From JAOARY01 sp045345765 (GTDB lineage: Bacteria > Bacillota > Clostridia > Peptostreptococcales > Peptostreptococcaceae): a DNA stretch of 64,000 nucleotides. The stretch covers positions 2,418,001 through 2,482,000 of the forward strand of contig CP148265.1 of NCBI GenBank assembly GCA_045345765.1, given 5' to 3'. The stretch's first letter is position 1. Each line of letters starts with the position of its first letter. The notes under the pieces are model-generated. The model searched no databases. It worked only from the letters and a program-made list of their open reading frames with translations, and was not told the DNA's origin. Shown here piece by piece: positions 27,688 to 36,559 of the stretch. The position numbers were made by a program, and so were the translations under genes.

Positions 27688-28392
27688 GTGGTCAAAATAA
27701 TTATATCAATAAAAAATATGAGCAAAATGTATAATTCACATAAGGTCTTTAGTGATTTTTCATTAGATATAAAAAGAGGAGAGATATTTGGATTATTAGG
27801 TCCTTCTGGTTGTGGAAAGTCAACATTATTAAATATAATATCAAAAACTTTGGATATTGATGAAGGTATAATATTAAATTCAAGCAAGAAAACAAGTTAT
27901 GTTTTTCAAGAAAATAGACTTCTTCCATGGAAAACTCTATATGAAAATATAAGTATAGTAAATGAAGAAAGTTCAAAAGAAGATGTCCTTAAAATAATAG
28001 ATTCTATGGGTCTTTATAAATTCAAAGATAATTATCCACATGAACTTAGTGGTGGTATGAAAAAGCGTTGTTCAATAGGAAGAGCGTTTAATTATGATGC
28101 TGATTTAATGCTTATGGATGAACCTTTTAAATCTTTGGACTATAAATTAAAAATTGATATGATAAAATCTCTTTTAAAATTATGGGATAAAAATAAAATT
28201 TCAATAATTTTTGTAACACATGAAATAGAAGAAGCACTTCTTTTATGTGATAGAGTGGCAGTTTTATCAAAGGCTAGCTCTAATAAAATATTAAATATTT
28301 TTGATATTAATGAAAAAAGAAATAATAGAAAATTAAATGATAAATACCTAACAGATATGAGAAATGAGATTATTGAACTTTTGATAAACTAA
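27688..28392 (+). CDS. NitT/TauT-type ABC transporter ATPase
   Basis: The ~230-residue ATPase has Walker A GPSGCGKST, FQENRLLPW (the Q-loop typical of nitrate/taurine/thiamine-precursor importers), signature LSGGMKKRCSIGRA and Walker B LMLMDEPFKSLD. The start is uncertain: GTG 27688 lies inside the only Shine-Dalgarno-like sequence (AGGTGG), so initiation a few codons later at an ATA or ATT codon near 27697-27700 is possible. It precedes the binding protein and permease. Confidence 0.85.
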   Translation: MVKIIISIKNMSKMYNSHKVFSDFSLDIKRGEIFGLLGPSGCGKSTLLNIISKTLDIDEGIILNSSKKTSYVFQENRLLPWKTLYENISIVNEESSKEDVLKIIDSMGLYKFKDNYPHELSGGMKKRCSIGRAFNYDADLMLMDEPFKSLDYKLKIDMIKSLLKLWDKNKISIIFVTHEIEEALLLCDRVAVLSKASSNKILNIFDINEKRNNRKLNDKYLTDMRNEIIELLIN

Positions 28393-28466
28393 ATATTAAA
28401 AAAATATTAATATAAATGAAACGGGTATAATATATTCGTTGATATAAAAATAGAAAGGGGATTATT

Positions 28467-29477
28467 ATGAGAAAAAAATTGATTTTAGTTTTATGCTTAA
28501 TTTTTTCTTTGATATTAGTATCTTGTAATAATAATGTTGAAGAAAAAGATGCAAAAGAAAATGAAACAAAGGTGGAAAATGAAATAAAGGAAAATAAAGA
28601 AATAAATTTTGTTTATCCAGCAGGAGCGCCTGCAATAACTACATTAAAATTTAGAAAAGATAATCAACAAATAATGGATACAAAAATTAATTATAATATG
28701 TTAAAAACAACTGATTTATTAGTGTCTAAATTAGTATCGAAAGAAGCTGATATTGCAATAGTACCTACAAATTTAGCATCTAAATTATATAATAAAGGTT
28801 TAGATTATAAATTAGTAGGAAGTAGTGTTTGGGGTGTACTTTATTTAGTTTCTGATGAAAGTATGGATGATATAAAGAATTTAAGAGGGAAAGATATATA
28901 TGCAATAGGCAAAGGTCTAACTCCTGATATATTATTAAGATATATATTAAAGCAAAATGAGATAGACCCAGATAAAGATGTTAATATAACTTATCTTTCA
29001 GGTGCAACAGAATTAGTTCCATCTTATATATCAGGTAAAGCAAAAATAGCTTTGATGCCAGAACCAATGCTTAGTACTGTTATGGCTAAAAAAGACACAA
29101 ATATAATACTTGATTTTCAAAAAGAATTTGGAAATAAAAAAGATTTAATGGGTTATCCGCAAGTATCTATAATTGCTAGAGGAGATATATTAGAAGATAA
29201 AGTATTTATGGAAGAGTTTTTTAAAAACTATAAAGAATCAATTTCCTATATGAATGATAATAAATTAGAAGTAAAAGATTTGGCTAAGGAATTTGAAATT
29301 GGAATAAATGAAAATATAATAGTTAAGAGTTTGGACAGAATACCTATGAATTTTTATTATGCAAAAGATATAAAGGATAGTTTAAATGAGTATTTGACTA
29401 TACTTTATGATTTTTCTAAGGAGAGTGTAGGAGGAAATCTTCCTAAAGATGATTTCTATTATGATGATGTTAAATAA
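28467..29477 (+). CDS. ABC importer substrate-binding lipoprotein
   Basis: The 336-residue protein begins with a lipoprotein signal ending in LVSC (Cys20), then a charged linker and a periplasmic-binding fold resembling NMT1/NitT/TauT proteins (YPAGAPAITTLKF, SKEADIAIVPTNLA, KIALMPEPMLS). It captures an unknown substrate outside the membrane; thiamine precursors, sulfonates and similar small molecules are typical in the family. GAAAGGGG precedes the ATG. No TPP riboswitch was seen upstream. Confidence 0.9.
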   Translation: MRKKLILVLCLIFSLILVSCNNNVEEKDAKENETKVENEIKENKEINFVYPAGAPAITTLKFRKDNQQIMDTKINYNMLKTTDLLVSKLVSKEADIAIVPTNLASKLYNKGLDYKLVGSSVWGVLYLVSDESMDDIKNLRGKDIYAIGKGLTPDILLRYILKQNEIDPDKDVNITYLSGATELVPSYISGKAKIALMPEPMLSTVMAKKDTNIILDFQKEFGNKKDLMGYPQVSIIARGDILEDKVFMEEFFKNYKESISYMNDNKLEVKDLAKEFEIGINENIIVKSLDRIPMNFYYAKDIKDSLNEYLTILYDFSKESVGGNLPKDDFYYDDVK

Positions 29478-30264
29478 AGATGATAAATTCATAAATTTTT
29501 ATGATAAGTATTTAAAAAAACAGTTTTTCATATTTGTATATATTATCTTTATATTTATAATTTGGAATTTAGTATCAAATTATTTATCAAATGAATTAAT
29601 AATACCTAAACCGATATCTGTTTATTATAAACTAATAGAGTTTGTAAGAGCAAAAGATTTTATAAGTATATGTAAAGGAACATATGAAAGAACTTTGATA
29701 AGTTTTTTAGTAGCATTTATTTTTGCTTTTATAACATCATTTATAAGTAGTAAGTTTGAAGTTTTTAAGGATTTGATAAATCCGATAATAGTATTTTTTA
29801 GATCTGTGCCAACTATGGCTATAATACTATTGGTACTTATATGGACAACTGCTTATAAAGCACCTATTTTTGTATGTTTTATGGTTATATATCCGATAAT
29901 ATATACAAATTTATTAAATGCTTTTTATGGCATTGATGATAAGTTATTGGATGTTAGTAGAGTTTATAATTTTAATTTGTTAAAGAAAATAAGATTGATT
30001 TATATACCTAGTATCATGCCAAATATAAAAAATACGATAAAAACAAGTTTTGGACTTAATTTAAAAGTTATGGTTGCAGCAGAAGTTCTAAGTCAGCCCA
30101 ATTTTGCTATTGGGAGTAGCTTGTATTTGCAAAAAATAAACCTAGATACTGCTGGAGTGTTTGCTTGGATAATAATAATTGTAATTTCAGTATATATAAT
30201 TGAAAAAATTATAGATAAATTTTTTAGTATTTTTATAAAAATACCATTAAGTAAATATAAGTAA
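29449..30264 (+). CDS. ABC importer permease (NitT/TauT type)
   Basis: The 271-residue membrane protein has six predicted helices and the inner-membrane-component coupling region (about 155-185). It overlaps the binding-protein gene by 29 bases if it starts at 29449; the tandem ATG codons at 29461-29469 are alternatives. AGGAGG lies 14 bases before 29449, which is rather long. It completes a three-gene importer and is followed by a terminator. Confidence 0.87.
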   Translation: MISIMMMLNKDDKFINFYDKYLKKQFFIFVYIIFIFIIWNLVSNYLSNELIIPKPISVYYKLIEFVRAKDFISICKGTYERTLISFLVAFIFAFITSFISSKFEVFKDLINPIIVFFRSVPTMAIILLVLIWTTAYKAPIFVCFMVIYPIIYTNLLNAFYGIDDKLLDVSRVYNFNLLKKIRLIYIPSIMPNIKNTIKTSFGLNLKVMVAAEVLSQPNFAIGSSLYLQKINLDTAGVFAWIIIIVISVYIIEKIIDKFFSIFIKIPLSKYK

Positions 30265-30295
30265 AAACATACTATATAGTGAAATAGTGATTAAT

Positions 30296-30341
30296 AAGAT
30301 GTTTTGTGTATAAAAATACATAAAACATCTTATTTTTATTT
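30296..30341 (+). terminator. Terminator after ABC importer operon
   Basis: AAGATGTTTT (with outer TATG) pairs with AAAACATCTT, and a T-rich tail TATTTTTATTTG follows. Confidence 0.85.
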
Positions 30342-30537
30342 GTAAAAAGAAAAAAAAGTAAAAGTGTATATTGTGTAATTTCAATGTTTTCAATAAAAAA
30401 TATAAAAGTAAAGCACAAAGTAATAAATATTAAAAAAAATTTATAAATATTAAAAAAGCTATTGATTTTTTTGAAAAAAGAGTTTAGACTATTGAAGTTG
30501 TACACAAAAATTTATATTAAAGAAGGAGATGTTTTCT

Positions 30538-32193
30538 TTGTCTTTATTAAAACCTAAATTATTCTCTTTGTTAAAGACATATACAAAGGAACAATTTATG
30601 AAAGATTTGATTGCTGGTATTATAGTGGCAATAATTGCATTACCATTATCAATAGCTCTAGCAATAGCTTCTGGAGTTAATCCAGAAAGAGGTTTACATA
30701 CTGCAATAATTGCAGGATTTTTAATTTCATTTTTTGGTGGAAGTAGAGTTCAAATAGGTGGGCCAACAGGTGCATTTATGGTAATTGTTTATGGTATAGT
30801 CACTAAGTTTGGAATAGATGGACTTATAATGGCTACTATAATGGCTGGAATCATTATGATTTTTATGGGTCTTTTAAAATTAGGGAGTGTTATAAAATTC
30901 ATACCATATCCTATAACTACAGGATTTACAAGTGGTATAGCACTTACTATTTTTTCATCCCAGATAAAAGATTTTTTGGGTCTTCAGTTATCAGATGTTC
31001 CAGCAGAATTTATACCTAAATGGAAATTGTATTTATCAAATTTACATACTATTAATATAGAAACCACAATAATTGGTTTAATAGCACTTATTATTATAAT
31101 TTTATGGCCGAAGGTGAATGATAAGATACCTGGAGCTTTAATAGCTCTTATTGTAACTAGTTTGATTGTTAAGTTTATGGGGCTTGAAGTTGCAACGATT
31201 GGTTCTAAATTTAATGAACTTTCATCTGCATTTCCAATGCCTAGTATTCCTGCTTTTAGTATAGAAAAAATAAATTTACTTATAGGTCCTGCATTTACTA
31301 TTGCAATCTTAGGATCTATAGAATCCTTATTATCAGCAGTTGTTTCTGATGGGATGATTGGATCCAAACACAGATCTAATATGGAACTTGTAGCACAAGG
31401 AATTGCAAATATTGGTTCTGGGCTATTTGGAGGAATTCCTGCAACTGGTGCTATTGCTAGAACTGTTGCAAATATCAAAAATGGAGGAAGAACTCCTGTT
31501 GCTGGGATTGTTCATGCTATTACATTACTTTTAATAATGGTAGTATTTATGCCTTTTGCAAAAGCTGTACCGCTGGCTTCATTAGCAGCAATTTTGATAG
31601 TTGTATCATATAATATGAGTGAATGGAGAGAGTTTAAAGAGTTATTTAAATCTCCGAAGAGTGATATAGCTGTTTTATTAGTTACATTTTTTATAACTGT
31701 ACTTATAGATTTAGTAAAGGCTATTGAAATTGGTGTTATACTAGCATCTTTATTATTTATGAAGAGAATGGCTGATGTTACATCTATAGATGAAGTTATG
31801 ATGGATGCATCTGAAGAAGTAGACGAAAATAGCTTTGATTTTGAAAAGGAAAGTAATAAACTAAAATTACCAAAAGATGTTTTAGTTTATGAAATAAATG
31901 GACCTTTTTTCTTTGGTGCCGCAGATAAATTTTTGGATGTTATAAAGGAAGTTTCTTTAGAAACTAAGGTTATAGTATTTAGAATGAGAAATGTACCTTC
32001 TATGGATGCTACTGCAATAAATGCATTTAAAGTACTTATTAATATATGCAAAAAAGAAAAAATAGATATAAAAATAACTGGACTTCAAAGACAGCCAAGA
32101 ATAGCTCTTAAAAAAGCTAATCTATATGAAATTATAGGTCAAAGTAATTTTTATGATGATGTAGATAAAGTATTAAAAGATTTAAATAAATAA
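30538..32193 (+). CDS. SulP family anion transporter with STAS domain
   Basis: This 551-residue transporter has about 10-12 hydrophobic segments and the SulP signature (DLIAGIIVAIIALPLSIALAIASGVNPERGL near the N-terminus), followed by a cytoplasmic STAS domain (about 445-550, FRMRNVPSMDATAINAF). The substrate could be sulfate, bicarbonate or another anion. A TTG start at 30538 is proposed: AAGGAG lies about 10 bases upstream, while the ATG at 30529 directly abuts that site. Ends before palindromic repeat copy 3. Confidence 0.9.
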   Translation: MSLLKPKLFSLLKTYTKEQFMKDLIAGIIVAIIALPLSIALAIASGVNPERGLHTAIIAGFLISFFGGSRVQIGGPTGAFMVIVYGIVTKFGIDGLIMATIMAGIIMIFMGLLKLGSVIKFIPYPITTGFTSGIALTIFSSQIKDFLGLQLSDVPAEFIPKWKLYLSNLHTINIETTIIGLIALIIIILWPKVNDKIPGALIALIVTSLIVKFMGLEVATIGSKFNELSSAFPMPSIPAFSIEKINLLIGPAFTIAILGSIESLLSAVVSDGMIGSKHRSNMELVAQGIANIGSGLFGGIPATGAIARTVANIKNGGRTPVAGIVHAITLLLIMVVFMPFAKAVPLASLAAILIVVSYNMSEWREFKELFKSPKSDIAVLLVTFFITVLIDLVKAIEIGVILASLLFMKRMADVTSIDEVMMDASEEVDENSFDFEKESNKLKLPKDVLVYEINGPFFFGAADKFLDVIKEVSLETKVIVFRMRNVPSMDATAINAFKVLINICKKEKIDIKITGLQRQPRIALKKANLYEIIGQSNFYDDVDKVLKDLNK

Positions 32194-32221
32194 TAAAAAA
32201 TGAGTAATTAAAATTAAGTTA

Positions 32222-32315
32222 ATAGGGGCTGTTGCATTAAGGAAAATGATACAGTATATTGTGATTTATAACACAGCATACTGTATCTAAATTTTTTAAT
32301 GCAACAGCCCCTTTA
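32222..32315. repeat. Palindromic repeat family, copy 3 (best preserved)
   Basis: The outer arms GGGGCTGTTGCATTAA (32225-32240) and TTAATGCAACAGCCCC (32296-32311) are perfect complements. They enclose an inner stem GATACAGTATATTGTG (32248-32263) with CACAGCATACTGTATC (32272-32287), two mismatches. T/A tails make it a bidirectional terminator between convergent genes. Confidence 0.85.
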
Positions 32316-32378
32316 TTGATATATTTAATTGTATTTTTCTTGAATTTAAAATTATAATAATTATACTAAAAAAATTTT

Positions 32379-33893
32379 TTAGATATTTAATTTGATTAAT
32401 TTTGATTTATAATAATTAAATTCAAACCAACTATCATATTTTTTTTCTGTTTTTTTCTTTTGTGCTTCAAGATGCACAGTTATATTATTATTTATTGATG
32501 AATTTTTTGTTTTTGTTAATTTATAGAGTTCTAAATGACAATCTATAGATAATTTTTTTAGATAATTAATATCTATAATATTTGTTTTTTTATAAACTTC
32601 TATATTATTCTTAGCAATTATTTTGTCTACATTAACATAATTAAAAGATGTATATACTAAAAGTGTTGAAATAAGAACTAATTTAACTACTGGTATATTT
32701 CTTCTCCATATAGCAACAAAATTAATACTTAAAATAAGCGCAAATAATATTATAAAGGCAAATACACCTATTCTAAGTCTAGTAAATCCATAGGCATTTT
32801 GATAAAGATTCATTTTATATGCTGCTGAAAAAAGCATATTAAAAGTTAGAAGTATGAGGATACTATATAAATAATTGAGTAAAGTACTTATTTTTTTGTT
32901 TGATTTATCACTATATTTCATACAAAAAGATAATATTATTTGGTTTATTATTGTTAAAAATACTAATTCAAAAAAACCTCTTCTAGCATATTCGCTAAAA
33001 TTCATATTATTAGGAAGGTTTGTATTTCCAGCATATAAATATGAAAATTGAACGATTGTAAATATTAAATATACAATATTTATAGAAATCAATATTGTAG
33101 AACTTGTTATAGACGGAATTTTGAATTCTAATTTTTTTAATTGTGTTAGTTTTTCTTTTTCTTCAATTTTATAACCAGTAGATTGATCTTTGATATCTAA
33201 AGATAATATAAAACCAAATATTAAAAGAAAAAATATTACTATTACAAATAAAGTTTCTGTAGGAAAGTTAATATTGATATTTAGATTGCTAAATAGATTA
33301 AAAAATTCTTTTGTATAGTATAGAAATATACTATCAGCTGATGCGAGTAATGAAATTAGTATAAATAATATTGGTATTGATATTAAAATACCTATAAATA
33401 TTTGTTTTTTTGTTGAACTGAGTTCTTTTTTTGGTCTATTTATACTTTTTGATATTTCTTTTAAGAAAGGAAATATATAAATGAATCCTAAAAAGATTGA
33501 TTCAAGAAATTTTTCTCCTAAATCTACAAAAAATTCTATATTTAATTTATTTGATTTATTTTTTATGAATAAAAAATAGGAATAAATAAGAAAAATAAGA
33601 ATAATAATATTATAAAATTTTAGATATTCATTATTATATATAGCAAAAGTTAAAGACAATGCTATTATAGGTATTAAAAATATCAAATGGTCTAAATTAT
33701 TTTTTAAATTAGCATAAAATTTAGGGAAAATATTATGTATTGAAAAAATAATAATACCTATAAATATAGGCATGGATATTCCTAGGTAATTATTTAAAAA
33801 GAAATATCTAAAGATAATAGAAAGAATTAAAGAAATTATTATTGTTTTTTTCTTATCTTTTATTGAAAAATTAAAATTATTTGTGTTATCCAT
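32379..33893 (-). CDS. DUF4173-like polytopic membrane protein
   Basis: The 504-residue protein has roughly 11-12 hydrophobic helices, a polar loop near 230-250, and a soluble C-terminal tail (about 430-504). EYARRGFFELVFLTIIN and AYGFTRLRIGVFAFIIL match the DUF4173 family of unknown function. The ATG follows AAAAGAGGTG. Its gene is bounded by palindromic repeat copy 3 downstream and the IS605-type element upstream. Confidence 0.75.
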   Translation of the reverse strand: MDNTNNFNFSIKDKKKTIIISLILSIIFRYFFLNNYLGISMPIFIGIIIFSIHNIFPKFYANLKNNLDHLIFLIPIIALSLTFAIYNNEYLKFYNIIILIFLIYSYFLFIKNKSNKLNIEFFVDLGEKFLESIFLGFIYIFPFLKEISKSINRPKKELSSTKKQIFIGILISIPILFILISLLASADSIFLYYTKEFFNLFSNLNININFPTETLFVIVIFFLLIFGFILSLDIKDQSTGYKIEEKEKLTQLKKLEFKIPSITSSTILISINIVYLIFTIVQFSYLYAGNTNLPNNMNFSEYARRGFFELVFLTIINQIILSFCMKYSDKSNKKISTLLNYLYSILILLTFNMLFSAAYKMNLYQNAYGFTRLRIGVFAFIILFALILSINFVAIWRRNIPVVKLVLISTLLVYTSFNYVNVDKIIAKNNIEVYKKTNIIDINYLKKLSIDCHLELYKLTKTKNSSINNNITVHLEAQKKKTEKKYDSWFEFNYYKSKLIKLNI

Positions 33894-34018
33894 AATACAC
33901 CTCTTTTGAATGATATGTTTTTTTATTTATATTTTTTTATAGTAAGTATTGGATTTTTATCATTATGTTTCGAGAAAACTCCATCCTCTATTTAGGATGG
34001 AGATGAATCGGAACGGTT

Positions 34019-34235
34019 TTAGTCTTTAACTCCTGCTTGAGAACGAATATATTTTTCGATTATTTCTATTGTTGCTCCACCAGTTGTTAAAATGCAATAA
34101 CTTCTACTCCAAAATACTGGTTTCCAATAATATTTTTTCGAATATTCACCATGTTTTCCCTAATTAATCTTGAAGAAACAGTTTTTAGAGTATTAACTAA
34201 TTTTGATAATGCAACTTGCAAAGGAGTTTCAATAT
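34019..34235 (-). pseudogene. tnpA: IS200/IS605 transposase tnpA remnant
   Basis: The leftward strand encodes VALSKLVNTLKTVSSRLIR in one frame and, after a frameshift near 34155, KKYYWKPVFWSRSYCILTTGG plus IEIIEKYIRSQ in another, ending with TAA at 34021-34019. These are the C-terminal third of a Y1 (HUH) transposase; the N-terminal part with the catalytic histidines is absent. The element cannot make its own TnpA. Confidence 0.8.
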
Positions 34236-34272
34236 AATATATAATTATATTATAAAGGAGGTGTGAAAATCT

Positions 34273-35382
34273 ATGAAAATCAATAAAGCTTTTAAGTTTA
34301 GAATATATCCTAATCAAGAACAACTAATTTTAATTCATAAGACTTTTGGTTGTGTTAGATTTGTATACAATAATTATCTTAATCAAAGAATTGAATTATA
34401 CAAGAACGAAGAAAAATCAACTACTTATGTTAATCAAGCTAAAGAATTAACATCTTTAAAAAAAGAATTAACTTGGCTTAAAGAAGTGGATAGTGTTTCT
34501 CTTCAATCTACACTTAGAAATTTAGATACTGCTTTTAAAAACTTTTTTCAAAAAAGAGCTAAATATCCGAAATTTAAATCTAAAAGGAATAATACTAAGT
34601 CTTATACAACTAAAAACACTAACAATTCAATAAGAGTTGAAGGTAACATGCTGAAGTTTCCAAAATTAGGATTATTAAAAACTAAGTTTCATAGACAAAT
34701 ACCTCAAAATCATAAAATATTATCTGCTACTATTAGTCAAGTACCTACAGGTGCTTATTTTGTTAGTGTTACAACTGAATTTGAAAAAGAAATAGTTGAA
34801 GTTCCAAGCAATAAGAACATCGTAGGTTTAGATTTTTCAATGAAAGAACTTTTTGTTAGTTCTGAAAACCAAAGAGCTGATTATCCAAGATTTTTCAGAT
34901 TGTTAGAATCTAAACTTGTTAAAGCACAAAGAAAACTATCACGTATGGTAAAGTTTTCAAATAATTGGTACAAACAAAAAACTAAAGTAGCAAAAATACA
35001 TTATAAAATTAAAAACTCAAGACTTGATTTTTTGCATAAACTATCTACTAAATTAGTTAATAAATATAATGCTATCTCAATCGAAGACCTTAATATGAAA
35101 GGCATGAGCCAAGCATTAAAATTCGGTAAAAGTGTATCTGATAACGGTTGGGGAATGTTCACTAAAATGCTTAAATATAAAACAGAATTAACAGGAAAAC
35201 AACTTGTAAAGATAGATAAATTCTATCCATCAAGCAAAACCTGTTGTGTTTGTGGTGTAGTAAAACAAGACCTAAAATTATCAGATAGAGTATACACTTG
35301 TGAATGTTGTAATTCAATGGATAGAGACTTAAACGCAAGTATCAATATAAAAAATCAAGGAAAATTGTTGTTAAAATATTAA
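34273..35382 (+). CDS. tnpB: TnpB, RNA-guided nuclease of IS605 type
   Basis: The 369-residue protein has all expected parts: N-terminal OrfB/helix-turn-helix region (KAFKFRIYPNQEQ), RuvC-I Asp187 (GLDFSMKEL), RuvC-II Glu271 (ISIEDLNMKGM), a CxxC...CxxC zinc finger (Cys324/327, Cys343/346) and RuvC-III Asp352 (MDRDLNASINI). TnpB proteins cut DNA guided by an RNA from the element's right end. Length is slightly short but complete. AAAGGAGGT precedes the ATG. Its companion tnpA is broken, so TnpB survives alone here. Confidence 0.93.
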   Translation: MKINKAFKFRIYPNQEQLILIHKTFGCVRFVYNNYLNQRIELYKNEEKSTTYVNQAKELTSLKKELTWLKEVDSVSLQSTLRNLDTAFKNFFQKRAKYPKFKSKRNNTKSYTTKNTNNSIRVEGNMLKFPKLGLLKTKFHRQIPQNHKILSATISQVPTGAYFVSVTTEFEKEIVEVPSNKNIVGLDFSMKELFVSSENQRADYPRFFRLLESKLVKAQRKLSRMVKFSNNWYKQKTKVAKIHYKIKNSRLDFLHKLSTKLVNKYNAISIEDLNMKGMSQALKFGKSVSDNGWGMFTKMLKYKTELTGKQLVKIDKFYPSSKTCCVCGVVKQDLKLSDRVYTCECCNSMDRDLNASINIKNQGKLLLKY

Positions 35383-35517
35383 ATCATAAACAGGGTAGGG
35401 CTTACCCGTAGAGCTTGGTAATCATAGTAACCATAGGGTTACTACATCCCAAGAAGCCTCCTCAAAACTGTTAAGTTTAGTGGGGGAGCATGTCACACCT
35501 CAAGAAACCCACTTAAA
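35383..35517 (+). ncRNA. Candidate TnpB guide RNA (omega/reRNA) scaffold and right end
   Basis: Directly after tnpB are two short hairpins: GGGTA/TACCC (35393-35407) and TAGTAACC/GGTTACTA (35425-35444). Another stem, AGTGGG/CCCACT, falls near 35479-35512 at the element end. This position and structure fit the 3' scaffold of the TnpB guide RNA, with the guide taken from sequence just past the right end. Exact RNA ends are inferred, not visible. Confidence 0.55.
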
Positions 35518-35521
35518 ATCT

Positions 35522-35746
35522 TTAAATTAATTTGGGGTTATCATCATCAACAAATTCTAATATATCCCCTGGTTGACAATCTAATTCCTTGCATATTGCT
35601 TCTAATGTTGAGAACCTAATGGCTTTAGCTTTACTATTTTTTAATATAGATAGATTGGCTTTTGTAATACCAACCTTAGAAGCAAGTTCTGTTAATGATA
35701 TTTTTCTTTTTGCCATCATGACATCTAAATTTATTACTATACTCAT
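35522..35746 (-). CDS. XRE/Cro-type small DNA-binding protein
   Basis: The 74-residue protein is almost entirely a helix-turn-helix (LTELASKVGITKANLSILKN near 18-37) and ends in a YozG-like LDCQPGDILEFVDDD. Such proteins pair with DUF2975 membrane proteins in many Firmicutes. AAAGGAG precedes the ATG. It follows the DUF2975 gene by 17 bp in one operon. The IS605-type element abuts its stop codon without breaking it. It may bind the three phased iterons upstream of the operon. Confidence 0.88.
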   Translation of the reverse strand: MSIVINLDVMMAKRKISLTELASKVGITKANLSILKNSKAKAIRFSTLEAICKELDCQPGDILEFVDDDNPKLI

Positions 35747-35763
35747 AAAAATCTCCTTTATTG

Positions 35764-36252
35764 TTATATAGTCAAATCATTTTCTTCTTTAACTTTAACT
35801 GCATGTTCAAATATATTAGATAAAACTAATATAAAACAGCCTGAAAATAAAAATATTAAAAATTCCATATCTGTATGAATCCCTTTTGCGTCAATTGATA
35901 CAAACTCAAAGTTCTTGTAATTTAAATTGATTATGAAATTAATAATATAACAAAAGGTGATAATAAAGCATTCAATAGCTATTTTTTTTAGTCTTTTAAC
36001 ATTATCTATTATGAATGGATTTTCATATATTAAAGAATCTAATATTTTTCTTAAATTAAGTATTATAAACATCAAAGAGATACTACCAATTGTAAATAAG
36101 CTAAATACTATGTATTTGCTTAATGTGTAATTTTCTTGTTTTGATAATAAATTAATCGAAAGATAGATAAATAATCCAATTCCTATTATGAGTAAGATAT
36201 TTAAAATTATTTTGAGCATAGATGTTAAGGATTTTTTTCCATAGTAATTCAT
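35764..36252 (-). CDS. DUF2975-like membrane protein
   Basis: The 162-residue protein has four predicted membrane helices (about 10-32, 45-68, 88-110, 130-152) with a short central loop ENPFIIDNVKRLKKIA, matching DUF2975. The ATG at 36252 follows GGCGGTG; the earlier GTG at 36261 lies inside that site. It is the first gene of the pair with the XRE regulator. Function is unknown; it may hold or modulate the regulator at the membrane, which is inference. Confidence 0.82.
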   Translation of the reverse strand: MNYYGKKSLTSMLKIILNILLIIGIGLFIYLSINLLSKQENYTLSKYIVFSLFTIGSISLMFIILNLRKILDSLIYENPFIIDNVKRLKKIAIECFIITFCYIINFIINLNYKNFEFVSIDAKGIHTDMEFLIFLFSGCFILVLSNIFEHAVKVKEENDLTI

Positions 36253-36286
36253 AAAATACACCGCCTTTTTTTATTTTTACAATTAG

Positions 36287-36315
36287 ATATTATCATTTGG
36301 ATTGATTTTTTGCAA
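36287..36315 (-). promoter_or_regulatory. Promoter of the DUF2975-XRE operon
   Basis: The minus strand has TTGCAA (36315-36310), a 17-bp spacer and TAATAT (36292-36287), about 35 bp before the start codon. Confidence 0.6.
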
Positions 36316-36324
36316 TAAAAAATT

Positions 36325-36379
36325 ATCGAAAAACGATAAAATAAAATCGAAAAACAATAATATTTGATTAAAAAACAAT
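36325..36379. repeat. Three phased iterons upstream of the DUF2975-XRE promoter
   Basis: ATCGAAAAACGAT (36325-36337), ATCGAAAAACAAT (36346-36358) and ATTAAAAAACAAT (36367-36379) start exactly 21 bp apart, two helical turns. The first is an inverted repeat ATCG-N5-CGAT and the others decay from it. They sit just upstream of the -35 box and are a likely binding array for the operon's own XRE protein. Confidence 0.65.
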
Positions 36380-36559
36380 AAAAAACTGCTTTATTAAGAA
36401 ATTAGATAAAATATATTATATTGTTATTTTAAATAAATATTATATATTTTAATCTTTAATTTTTAATCTTAATTCCACAGTTTTTTATATGATTCGCATA
36501 TTATTTATTATTTATTGTTAAATATAAAAGTTTAAATATTAAAGTTTAAATATTAAAGC

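Larger units (their letters stand above)
33969..35517. mobile_element. IS200/IS605-type element with decayed tnpA
   Basis: The segment runs from a perfect 9-bp subterminal hairpin (CTCCATCCT 33979-33987 with AGGATGGAG 33994-34002) to a structured right end after tnpB finishing near 35517. It holds a leftward tnpA remnant and an intact rightward tnpB. Exact ends cannot be fixed without an empty site. It is inserted between the DUF4173 gene and the 3' end of the XRE gene. Confidence 0.8.

Noticed and set aside
28467..30264. Assignment of the importer to thiamine precursors (ThiY/ThiX)
   Set aside because: No TPP riboswitch or thiamine genes nearby; the NitT/TauT fold alone does not decide the substrate.
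30272..30505. 77-residue minus-strand ORF
   Set aside because: It lies across the importer terminator, has Lys/Phe-rich random-looking composition and no ribosome binding site.
34087..34323. 78-residue minus-strand ORF read as one protein
   Set aside because: Only its first part is in the transposase frame; the remainder is out of frame. It is annotated as a tnpA remnant instead.
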